Below, piece by piece: positions 1-5,365 of a DNA stretch of 5,365 bases. Every line of letters begins with the position of its first letter. Within the stretch, counting starts at the first letter, position 1. Under the pieces are notes generated by a model that saw only the letters and a program-made list of their open reading frames with translations, searched no databases and was not told the origin of the DNA. The position numbers were made by a program, and so were the translations under genes. Source of the stretch: Candidatus Zhuqueibacterota bacterium (lineage in GTDB: Bacteria > SM23-31); assembly GCA_022562855.1 (NCBI GenBank), contig JADFON010000164.1, positions 1 through 5,365 on the forward strand. The letters run 5' to 3'.

Positions 1-1900
1 CATAGTGATCCCGGTTTGGATGGCTCAGGAATACGCCGTCTAACTGCCTGATACCAGCCCAACGGAGAAACGGCATAATATGCCGTTTTCCGGAATCCCA
101 GCCGTCCCGGTTGTCACCCCCGTCAATAAGAAAATGTGTGCCGTCCGGGAACGAAACAACCGCCGCATCACCCTGACCGACATCTAAGAATTGCACCCTC
201 ATCAGCCCATCGGTTCTTGTCCACCACATTCCCCAGATGACAAGGACAACGGCAAACCCGGAGATTATTTTTAACCGGTGGCGGTTACCGGAGGAGTTTA
301 TCTTTATTCGGTTACGCTTATCGGGCGAGAATACCGCGATGGATACGATTGCTAATGTTATTGATATTACAACCCAGATGATTTCATTCTGCCCCACGGT
401 GAAATTTACACCGGGTAAGTCCGCCGCGTTCCGGTTTAACCAGAAAATGCCGTTTATCAGCAATTCTATAGATGTCTTTATCGCATTGCCGACCACGGGA
501 ATAATCGACCCGATAATAATCTCAATAAATCCCAAACCCACAATAATAGAGGCAGCAGGAACAATAATCAAACTCAAAACGATTCCGCCGGGCATGAGGC
601 GGTGAAAATGATAAGCCATAACGACGGATGTTCCGAGAAATGCGCCAATTGACACAATAAGTAAAAATCCAACCCTGAACAGGTTTCTTCGGAAGATGTC
701 GTCCCATTTATTTCTCATGTAATTTTTGAGACCTGTATAATTATCGAGACCGGAACGAAAATAGTTCGTCAAAAACATGATACCAAGTATGGAAAATACC
801 GATAATTGAAATCCTGCATCAAATAAGTCTGCCGGATTGATCAATAATAAAATTACCACCGTAATTCCGAGTATATTAAGCGGGTCGCGCAGACGCTGCG
901 TAATAATTCCGAAACAATACACTATCAAATATATCCCGGCGCGCATTACCGGTGGTTTTGCCCCGGTAACAAAAATGTACAGGAATATTGCGATTATCAT
1001 CATGGACAAAACAACCGGTCTGGAAAACGGAAACACCCGCAATATCCCGAACAGCAGCACAGCGACAAATCCGATATGTAAACCCGATACTGCGAGTATA
1101 TGAAGCGTTCCGGTGTCTTTGAAATCTTCCATAATTTCGGGTTCCATACCGCTACGCTGACCGAGAAGTATTGCCCGCATAAATTCCAAATACTGTCCTG
1201 AATGAAAATTGCTGAGAGTTGAGGACAAAGCATCCCGCACAGGTACAACCACTTCGCGAACAAGCAGATTACCATAATTAGAATCCTTAATTTCCAGCAA
1301 TGAACCGGAACTACGCCGGAGTTGACCGTAAATACCGTTTCGCTCAAGATACGACCGGTAATCGAATTCACCCGGATTTCTTCTTGCCGGAGGTCTAACC
1401 AGTGTCCCCGAAGCCGTTACCTCATCACCATACGAATAAGAATCTTTTCCGCCATCGTCGGATCTGTCTCCGGCAGACGAAAACGGCAGAGAAATATTGA
1501 TGTCACCTTCTACGGGAGCATACCTTCTGTTACCGGATTGAAGGGATAGTATAGCAACCGTTATGGTGCTGTTTCCGCTGGAATAATCACGCCGGTCTTT
1601 TATCCATCCGGAAAGCATAATTTCAGTATCGAATATGTCTAAATTGAGCAAATGGGATCGCGGAAGCAGTTCATAACTATTAATAGACATCCTGCCATAC
1701 CCGGCTGTAAAAACGAGGAGAAATAGAAACGCATGGGAGGCGGTAGACGACTTCGCAAAATAGGACAAACCAAGAAACAATACCACAATAAACGCTAATA
1801 ATCCGATTGTCCGGTAAAATGAAAAGCCCGGATATGATGCAGCAAAAATTCCAATAGCAAAATAAACGGCTATCCGAAGACCGGGTCTGTTGTTAAGCAT
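1..1900 (-). CDS. comEC: ComEC/Rec2 family DNA internalization protein, C-terminus cut by the window edge
   Basis: ComEC forms the inner-membrane channel that carries single-stranded DNA into the cell during natural transformation. The frame is open from an ATG at 1900 to base 1, giving 633 codons. Family proteins are usually about 700-800 residues, so the end of the metallo-beta-lactamase-like domain is missing. Visible in order: N-terminal hydrophobic helices (about 10-70); the soluble DUF4131/OB-like region with NPGEFDYRSYLERNGIYG at 175-192; the Competence domain with AILLGQRSG (243-251) and TGTLHILAVSGLHIG (263-277); PPVMRAG (316-322); many membrane helices to about 560; then LDVGQGDA (572-579), LIDGG (591-595) and SHPNRDHY (626-633), where the metal site begins. 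An in-frame TAA at 1916-1918 supports the chosen start, which has no Shine-Dalgarno sequence. It lies 132 nt downstream of the djlA-like gene on the same strand. The family call is very secure; actual competence of the host is inference. Confidence 0.96.
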   Translation of the reverse strand, partial: MLNNRPGLRIAVYFAIGIFAASYPGFSFYRTIGLLAFIVVLFLGLSYFAKSSTASHAFLFLLVFTAGYGRMSINSYELLPRSHLLNLDIFDTEIMLSGWIKDRRDYSSGNSTITVAILSLQSGNRRYAPVEGDINISLPFSSAGDRSDDGGKDSYSYGDEVTASGTLVRPPARRNPGEFDYRSYLERNGIYGQLRRSSGSLLEIKDSNYGNLLVREVVVPVRDALSSTLSNFHSGQYLEFMRAILLGQRSGMEPEIMEDFKDTGTLHILAVSGLHIGFVAVLLFGILRVFPFSRPVVLSMMIIAIFLYIFVTGAKPPVMRAGIYLIVYCFGIITQRLRDPLNILGITVVILLLINPADLFDAGFQLSVFSILGIMFLTNYFRSGLDNYTGLKNYMRNKWDDIFRRNLFRVGFLLIVSIGAFLGTSVVMAYHFHRLMPGGIVLSLIIVPAASIIVGLGFIEIIIGSIIPVVGNAIKTSIELLINGIFWLNRNAADLPGVNFTVGQNEIIWVVISITLAIVSIAVFSPDKRNRIKINSSGNRHRLKIISGFAVVLVIWGMWWTRTDGLMRVQFLDVGQGDAAVVSFPDGTHFLIDGGDNRDGWDSGKRHIMPFLRWAGIRQLDGVFLSHPNRDHY

Positions 1901-1915
1901 AAGGATTGTGTTAAA

Positions 1916-2036
1916 TTAGAAAAAAGAGGTTGAACTACGAATATAGGCAATGATTCTTTGAAATGCAATTATTGCGGGAAATATCAAGGATAATATCAAA
2001 AGAATATTAGCGCTTTTCAGGACTTCTGACGATCAT
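1916..2036 (-). other. Possible frameshifted or decayed small membrane peptide between djlA and comEC
   Basis: An ATG at 2036-2034 overlaps the djlA stop as ATGA and reads MIVRSPEK before a TAA two codons later. Shifting by one base near 2014-2018 (a run of four A) joins it to a frame that stays open to TAA at 1916-1918. That frame encodes a hydrophobic stretch, ILLILSLIFPAIIAFQRIIA, and a polar tail. The joined product would be about 40 residues with one membrane helix, ending 15 nt before the comEC start. The hydrophobic frame has no ATG of its own, only TTG or CTG candidates. There is no classical slippery heptamer at the junction, so decay, sequencing error or coincidence are all possible. 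No known family is recognised. Confidence 0.2.
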
Positions 2037-2803
2037 AACCCGCGTTCTTTTGAAATTTTCTGGTAGGAATCCTGGATTTTTTGAAACTTCTCCTTTGACA
2101 GTTTTACAAAATCGCTTCCCAGGTGAGACACCTTATCGGGATGATACTTCTTGACCATTTCGCGGTAGGCTTCTTTTACTTCTGAGTCCGATGCCTCAGG
2201 GGAGATTTTGAGTACTGCATAAACATCCTTTGAAACCGTGACTGAAAACTCATTCATTATATAATCGTGGTCAGGCTGACTGACGCCGAGATAATCGACA
2301 ATTTGCTGTATCCTGTTTTTCTCTACCTCTTTAAACACATTATCCGAAAGAGCGATGATGTACAAAATCCTGACGATCATCAACAATTCGGGATACTCAA
2401 GCATGCGTCTTGTTTCACCCGAAATAGCCCTTACATCGAGTTTTCCGCCTGCGCACTCGCGTATTAAATTGTCGATCACCTTTCCGTCATGTCCGGTATA
2501 ATGAAATGTTTTATTGAAAAAATTCCGGATCGCCCGTACTTCTTCGGCGTGTATTTCCTTGTCAGCCTTAGCTACGCTCGTCATAAGCGCAACAAGATTT
2601 GATACAAAAACGAACTCCCGCACGTGTGGTTTTGCTCTACGGTAGCCGGAATATCCTTGTCTATCAGAATCGTCGGTCGATATATCTTGTTTTTTATCAA
2701 ACATACTGCCAAGGATACCGCCTATTATTCCACCCATGATGCTACCCGTCATAAAAAACCCGGCAGCGGCTCCAATTAATTTACCCGAAAATTTCTTTGA
2801 CAT
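2033..2803 (-). CDS. DjlA-like membrane co-chaperone with TerB and C-terminal J domains
   Basis: This 256-residue protein is probably a membrane-anchored J-domain partner that recruits and stimulates a DnaK-type Hsp70. Residues 7-35 form a glycine-rich hydrophobic segment with GxxxG-like spacing (GAAAGFF, GGIIGGILG), resembling the dimerising membrane segment of DjlA. Residues about 63-186 form a helical TerB-like domain (FVSNLVALMTSVAKADKEIH, then LYIIALSDNVFKEVE). Residues about 192-256 form the J domain, with DVYAVLKISPEASDSEVKEA, the essential HPD at 221-223, and FQKIQDSYQKI near the end. The order and length match DjlA (about 270 residues). The ATG is preceded by AGGA with a 5-nt gap. 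The gene follows the zinc-ribbon gene after 76 nt and precedes comEC. Its clients cannot be told from sequence. It could equally be named a TerB/DnaJ-domain protein, since orthology to E. coli djlA is not proven. Confidence 0.9.
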   Translation of the reverse strand: MSKKFSGKLIGAAAGFFMTGSIMGGIIGGILGSMFDKKQDISTDDSDRQGYSGYRRAKPHVREFVFVSNLVALMTSVAKADKEIHAEEVRAIRNFFNKTFHYTGHDGKVIDNLIRECAGGKLDVRAISGETRRMLEYPELLMIVRILYIIALSDNVFKEVEKNRIQQIVDYLGVSQPDHDYIMNEFSVTVSKDVYAVLKISPEASDSEVKEAYREMVKKYHPDKVSHLGSDFVKLSKEKFQKIQDSYQKISKERGL

Positions 2804-2808
2804 CGTAA

Positions 2809-2812
2809 TCCT
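2809..2812 (-). promoter_or_regulatory. Shine-Dalgarno site of the djlA-like gene
   Basis: AGGA on the minus strand, 5 nt before the ATG at 2803. This supports the chosen start. It is notable because comEC and mogA in the same block lack such a site. Confidence 0.6.
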
Positions 2813-2857
2813 GAAAGTGTTATAAATAATAAATCAGCAATTTGTATTATATCTTAT

Positions 2858-2878
2858 ACGGATTAAATAATCATCCGT
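2858..2878 (-). repeat. Inverted repeat (hairpin) just after the zinc-ribbon gene stop
   Basis: ACGGAT at 2858-2863 and ATCCGT at 2873-2878 are perfect inverted copies separated by 9 nt. In the minus-strand transcript the hairpin begins about 2 nt after the TGA at 2882-2880. An alternative pairing inside it (GATTA/TAATC) is also possible. The stem is short, AT-rich and not followed by a T run, so it is not a convincing intrinsic terminator. At most it could protect an RNA end or weaken read-through into the djlA-like gene. Confidence 0.35.
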
Positions 2879-2879
2879 T

Positions 2880-3602
2880 TCAAAATGCAAATTCCTCACC
2901 GCATTCCGGACATCTATTTGGGTTTCCGTTGAATTCATATCCGCAATCAGTGCAAACATTTTCGTACAATATTTTTTCCTCGATTAATACCTTTTCAGCT
3001 TCCTTTATACTGATAATGGGCACAAGCAAAATATATTGACCCGGAATAAAGGACTGAACGGTATCGGTCTGATCTTTTATCACCGCAACAATTTTCCTTT
3101 CTTCAAGAGCTTTCAGCGCAGCATTCAGAGATTCTCTGTCGTGCTCAACCATCACTATGGACCAATTGCCCACAAAATGATAATTATTGTCGTCATTGCA
3201 AATGATTTTCTCATTGACCATTTTACTGCACTTCCTGCACACAGGACGCCGGCAGATGAGACAGAGATTATCTGTCATAGTTTCGGGATGATTCGTGCAT
3301 GACCTTGCTCCCGTAAACAAATATCCGCAATGTGAACAAAATTCAGAACCGGGAGCAGAATTCGCAAGACATTGTCTGCATTCGAGCACTTCACCCTTTA
3401 CGTCTACTATGCCTTTGTCAAAATCAACGTTTTGCCGGTTTGACCCGCACTTCCAACAATACTCCGCATCAGGAATATTGACCGTTTTACAATAGATGCA
3501 GTTATCACCCTTAGTCGTCAACGGTTTTATTCTCATTTGGCAGTCCGAACATTCTTCCGTCGACTCAATATATTCAACACCGCATTGAGGACAATAGGGC
3601 AT
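2880..3602 (-). CDS. Multi-zinc-ribbon protein with B-box-like site and DUF2007-like domain
   Basis: A 240-residue protein, predicted cytoplasmic because no signal peptide or membrane helix is visible. It carries three N-terminal CxxC...CxxC zinc ribbons: C4/C7/C18/C21, C35/C38/C49/C52 and C75/C78/C89/C92. A B-box-like cluster follows, with C102, H105, C114, C117, C122, C125, C135 and H142 as likely ligands. Residues about 147-210 (SIVMVEHDRESLNAALKALE, then ILLVPIISIKEAEKVL) resemble DUF2007, a small alpha/beta domain annotated as a putative signal-transducing domain. The C-terminus is a fifth ribbon: C217, C220, C231, C234. It could thus bind about six zinc ions. Such proteins often act as protein- or nucleic-acid-binding adaptors, but no specific function is known to me. 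AGGA lies 5 nt before the ATG. It sits 70 nt after mogA and 76 nt before the djlA-like gene. Confidence 0.85.
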   Translation of the reverse strand: MPYCPQCGVEYIESTEECSDCQMRIKPLTTKGDNCIYCKTVNIPDAEYCWKCGSNRQNVDFDKGIVDVKGEVLECRQCLANSAPGSEFCSHCGYLFTGARSCTNHPETMTDNLCLICRRPVCRKCSKMVNEKIICNDDNNYHFVGNWSIVMVEHDRESLNAALKALEERKIVAVIKDQTDTVQSFIPGQYILLVPIISIKEAEKVLIEEKILYENVCTDCGYEFNGNPNRCPECGEEFAF

Positions 3603-3607
3603 TTTTT

Positions 3608-3611
3608 TCCT
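3608..3611 (-). promoter_or_regulatory. Shine-Dalgarno site of the multi-zinc gene
   Basis: AGGA on the minus strand, separated from the ATG at 3602 by five A residues. This is the clearest ribosome binding site in the window and fixes the start of the zinc-ribbon protein. Confidence 0.65.
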
Positions 3612-3672
3612 GGTATTGAATTTGAAATTATATGAAAGCGAGGTAAGCCTGATTACAGTAACAGTTATCCGG

Positions 3673-4170
3673 TTACTCGAATTGGTGCTCGTCTTCGGGT
3701 GATTCGTCTTTAATCAGATTTAACGCATGCGGAAGTACGGGCATGATTGCCGCCAAATTTTCTTCGGTTGCTTTCGGGTTACCGGGAAGATTTATGATAA
3801 GAGTCCGATTCCGAATCCCCGATATCGCCCGTGACAATATTGCGTACGGTGTAGATTTAAGACCTTTCGTGTACAGGGCAAAATCTATCCCCGGTGTTTT
3901 TTTCTGAATTACCATTGCCGTAGCTTCCGGTGTGACGTCGCGCGGGCTGAACCCTGTTCCGCCGGTCGTAAGTATCAGGTCTATATCGCCACGGCTGGAA
4001 ATTTGAAGAAGTGCGCCCTTAATTACATCCAATTCATCGGGCAGTATTTTCCGTTCGACAATCTTATAATCATCCGGCGGAAGCGCTTTTACGATCAAAG
4101 GACCGCTTTCATCTTTGCGTTCACCCGAAAAACACCTGTCGCTGATTGTTAAAATGGCTGTATTATACAT
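3673..4170 (-). CDS. mogA: MogA/MoaB family molybdopterin adenylyltransferase
   Basis: Proteins of this family adenylylate molybdopterin with MgATP, the step before molybdate insertion in molybdenum (or tungsten) cofactor synthesis; the enzyme is cytosolic. The 165-residue protein spans a whole MoCF-binding domain, with no extra domain fused. Visible motifs are ILTISDRCFSGERKDESGP (6-24), DLILTTGGTG (64-73) with the family's conserved TTGGTG loop, SPRDVTPEAT (75-84), and ILSRAISGIRNRTLIINLPG (111-130) running into NPK, the conserved substrate-binding end. The SDR...DESGP N-terminus is closer to MogA/Cnx1G than to the classic MoaB consensus, but the two are hard to separate by eye. No Shine-Dalgarno sequence precedes the ATG. 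It is the first gene of the minus-strand block, and no other cofactor gene is in view, so its partners must lie elsewhere. Confidence 0.93.
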   Translation of the reverse strand: MYNTAILTISDRCFSGERKDESGPLIVKALPPDDYKIVERKILPDELDVIKGALLQISSRGDIDLILTTGGTGFSPRDVTPEATAMVIQKKTPGIDFALYTKGLKSTPYAILSRAISGIRNRTLIINLPGNPKATEENLAAIMPVLPHALNLIKDESPEDEHQFE

Positions 4171-4478
4171 ATAAACACAAAATTTAATTGGTTTTTTTTA
4201 AAAATCAAGGCTTATTCGGATAAATTAGAGTAAAATAATCAAATCCATAAAGAAGCAATCAAGGCTATGTATCATATTCTTAACTTTGGCTAATTTTAAG
4301 ATTAAAGGCATTAATCGCACCGTTAAAATATAAAAAATGCTTGAATTTTCCTATAATGCAATTTTTACCAAAGTTTTAGTACTATTATAAAATTCTCTAA
4401 AAACCCAACGAATAACAATAGTTTTTTGAAGTTAAACTCATTATATTGGGTGAATAATCACCAAATTCTCCAATCAAA
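4171..4478. other. AT-rich divergent intergenic region
   Basis: This 308-nt spacer separates mogA (leftward) from the hydrolase-like gene (rightward), so it should carry promoters for both. No open frame or RNA gene is recognisable. TATAAT at 4352-4357 on the plus strand has no matching -35 box at normal spacing. TAACTTTG at 4281-4288 fits the Bacteroidota -7 pattern TAnnTTTG but lacks the TTTG partner about 20 nt upstream. The base composition is clearly richer in A and T than the flanking genes. No promoter is assigned. Confidence 0.7.
4203..4266. repeat. Pair of 10-bp direct repeats in the divergent spacer
   Basis: AATCAAGGCT occurs at 4203-4212 and again at 4257-4266, with starts 54 bp apart, roughly five helical turns. 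The first copy lies about 33 bp upstream of the mogA start. The spacing would suit a regulator binding two sites on one face of the DNA, but in AT-rich sequence a chance repeat is possible. Confidence 0.35.
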
Positions 4479-4982
4479 ATGTTTTTAATGACACATGCCG
4501 CGGCAGGTATGTTTCTTGGCGCATTAGTGCCTCATCCTGTTGCAGCATTCACTGCCGGCGTGGCATCGCATGCAATACTCGACATGATTCCTCATGAACC
4601 TGAGGATGATTTGATTCTCGATTATCCGGGTTCACCGGGTTCTTCAAACAAATCGGTCAGACGAAGAGTAATTGTCAGCTCCTTTGATCTTGCTTTCGCT
4701 GTACTTTTGGTATTTTTAAGCTGGTTTTTTAGTCTGAAAGGTCAAAATCAATCCGGGTTGTTTATAGGAATGATATCGGGAATTGCGGGGGGTCTATTGC
4801 CTGATTGCATTATCGTCCTTACGTTTTTTATGAACAACCGGTTTTTGAGATGGTATTTCGACCTGCACAACAAGATCCACTTTGTGATTTCTCGGTCTTC
4901 CGTTCCCCGAACGGTTTCTGTGGCATACCAATTTGGTTTAGTAGGATTGTTTGTATTTTCGACATACTATTTTATAACGTAG
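4479..4982 (+). CDS. Membrane-bound putative metal-dependent hydrolase (YdjM/DUF457-like)
   Basis: A 167-residue integral membrane protein resembling the loosely defined YdjM/DUF457 group, annotated as metal-dependent hydrolases although the reaction is generally unproven. The N-terminus carries the typical pattern: MTHAAAGMFLGAL (H6), PHPVAAF (H19), then ASHAILDMIPHEPEDD (H31, D35, H39). Further polar residues suited to metal binding sit near membranes at D70, D109 in GGLLPDC, and H130 and H134 in DLHNKIH. Likely membrane helices are about 8-30, 66-86, 93-118 and 147-166. A soluble loop at 40-62 carries several acidic then basic residues. The ATG at 4479 has no Shine-Dalgarno sequence; Met4 at 4488 is an alternative start. 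The next gene begins 10 nt after the TAG, suggesting co-transcription. Family membership is moderately secure; substrate unknown. Confidence 0.72.
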   Translation: MFLMTHAAAGMFLGALVPHPVAAFTAGVASHAILDMIPHEPEDDLILDYPGSPGSSNKSVRRRVIVSSFDLAFAVLLVFLSWFFSLKGQNQSGLFIGMISGIAGGLLPDCIIVLTFFMNNRFLRWYFDLHNKIHFVISRSSVPRTVSVAYQFGLVGLFVFSTYYFIT

Positions 4983-4992
4983 GCGAATACTT

Positions 4993-5365
4993 ATGAAACG
5001 TACTGACTCCACCATCGAACACTTCCTTTCGGAAACTACGCGTAACGTCGCAGGTATCACCCGTGCCGAAGCAGGAGTATGTTATCTGGAAACAGCGCCG
5101 GATATTTTTAAGATTGCATTCGTAACAGGATTGAACAACAAAGAAGATTTTGAAGGTCTTACTATAACCCGTGCGAATATCGAAAATTCTGTTGATGATA
5201 TATTGCAGCCTCAGCTTTTCCTACGATCGCCGGCTGTCTTTTCACAAATAGAAGAAAAATCTCCATTGCAAAGTTACACTTTTGAAACCCGGTTATGCCT
5301 TCCCCTGTCAAACCGGGAAAAGTTGATTGCATTTATTGAAATACTCAATCCCAAAAGTACTACCT
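4993..5365 (+). CDS. GAF-domain protein, N-terminal part only
   Basis: The frame is open from ATG at 4993 to the right edge, with 124 codons visible. It begins MKRTDSTIEHFLSETTRNVAG and continues as an alpha/beta sequence ending in RLCLPLSNREKLIAFIEILN at 100-119. That last stretch has the form of the late strands of a GAF domain, where the usual pattern is a conserved proline-leucine followed by a hydrophobic strand and 'lN'. GAF domains bind small ligands or mediate dimerisation in histidine kinases, cyclases, phosphatases and sigma-54 activators; the output domain here is outside the window. TAGG, overlapping the preceding stop, is a weak Shine-Dalgarno candidate 9 nt before the start. The 10-nt gap implies an operon with the membrane hydrolase-like gene. 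The start is supported by this spacing; the domain call is moderately sure. Confidence 0.7.
   Translation, partial: MKRTDSTIEHFLSETTRNVAGITRAEAGVCYLETAPDIFKIAFVTGLNNKEDFEGLTITRANIENSVDDILQPQLFLRSPAVFSQIEEKSPLQSYTFETRLCLPLSNREKLIAFIEILNPKSTT

Noticed and set aside
237-1549. Several open frames of 60-120 codons on both strands at 237-605, 522-707, 837-1103, 1000-1371 and 1322-1549.
   Set aside because: All lie inside the 1900-base comEC frame, which has strong family motifs throughout. These frames match no family and are antisense or shifted shadows.
2267-2467. Plus-strand open frame of 66 codons.
   Set aside because: It is antisense to the TerB part of the djlA-like gene and has no family resemblance or ribosome binding site.
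2842-3495. Three plus-strand open frames (2842-3039, 3036-3302, 3295-3495).
   Set aside because: They are antisense to the multi-zinc gene, whose regular CxxC pattern shows that the minus strand is the coding one.
3657-3677. Inverted repeat AGTAAC/GTTACT around the mogA stop as a terminator.
   Set aside because: The stem is only 6 bp, includes the stop codon, and has no T run after it.
4341-4357. TTGAAT followed by TATAAT as a sigma-70 promoter for the plus-strand genes.
   Set aside because: Only 5 nt separate the two elements, far from the usual 16-18, so they cannot act as a -35/-10 pair; the TATAAT alone is not enough in AT-rich DNA.
4171-4478. A molybdenum cofactor riboswitch or small RNA upstream of mogA.
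   Set aside because: The leader is AT-rich with no GC-rich paired helices of the kind expected for that riboswitch.
4805-4996. Plus-strand open frame of 63 codons overlapping the end of the hydrolase-like gene.
   Set aside because: It is the alternate frame of a gene with clear membrane helices and motifs, and it overlaps the start of the GAF gene without its own signals.

Overview
The window is about 5.4 kb of bacterial chromosome with moderate GC. It holds six genes: four on the minus strand, then an AT-rich divergent spacer, then two on the plus strand. Both outermost genes are cut by the window edges. The products resemble widespread housekeeping or semi-conserved families, and nothing looks like a phage, transposon, plasmid or CRISPR locus. 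Only two or three starts have a recognisable Shine-Dalgarno sequence; comEC, mogA and the membrane hydrolase-like gene have none. The gene mix and the weak ribosome binding sites would fit a Gram-negative lineage such as the FCB group (Bacteroidota, Ignavibacteria or Marinimicrobia-like). That placement is a weak inference.

Minus-strand block, in transcription order: (1) mogA, a MogA/MoaB-type molybdopterin adenylyltransferase (4170-3673); (2) a 240-residue protein with three N-terminal zinc ribbons, a B-box-like zinc site, a DUF2007-like domain and a C-terminal zinc ribbon (3602-2880); (3) a DjlA-like membrane co-chaperone with a glycine-rich membrane segment, a TerB domain and a C-terminal J domain (2803-2033); (4) comEC/rec2, the DNA uptake channel (1900 to beyond base 1). 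The gaps are 70, 76 and 132 nt with no convincing terminator, so read-through from mogA to comEC is plausible. No shared pathway is obvious. The comEC frame is open to the left edge, with 633 codons visible.

The 132-nt gap between djlA and comEC holds a short hydrophobic frame. It would join an ATG overlapping the djlA stop (ATGA) only through a one-base frameshift. It may be a decayed or frameshifted microprotein, or chance.

The spacer at 4171-4478 separates the two transcription directions and must contain the promoters for both sides, but I could not assign one with confidence. It contains a 10-bp direct repeat.

Plus-strand block: a 167-residue four-helix membrane protein of the YdjM/DUF457-like 'metal-dependent hydrolase' type (4479-4982), followed after 10 nt by the N-terminus of a GAF-domain protein (4993 to the right edge) whose output domain lies outside the window.

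I do not see a clear undescribed system. The most unusual items are the multi-zinc DUF2007 protein, the possible frameshifted microprotein, and the coupled membrane-hydrolase/GAF pair.
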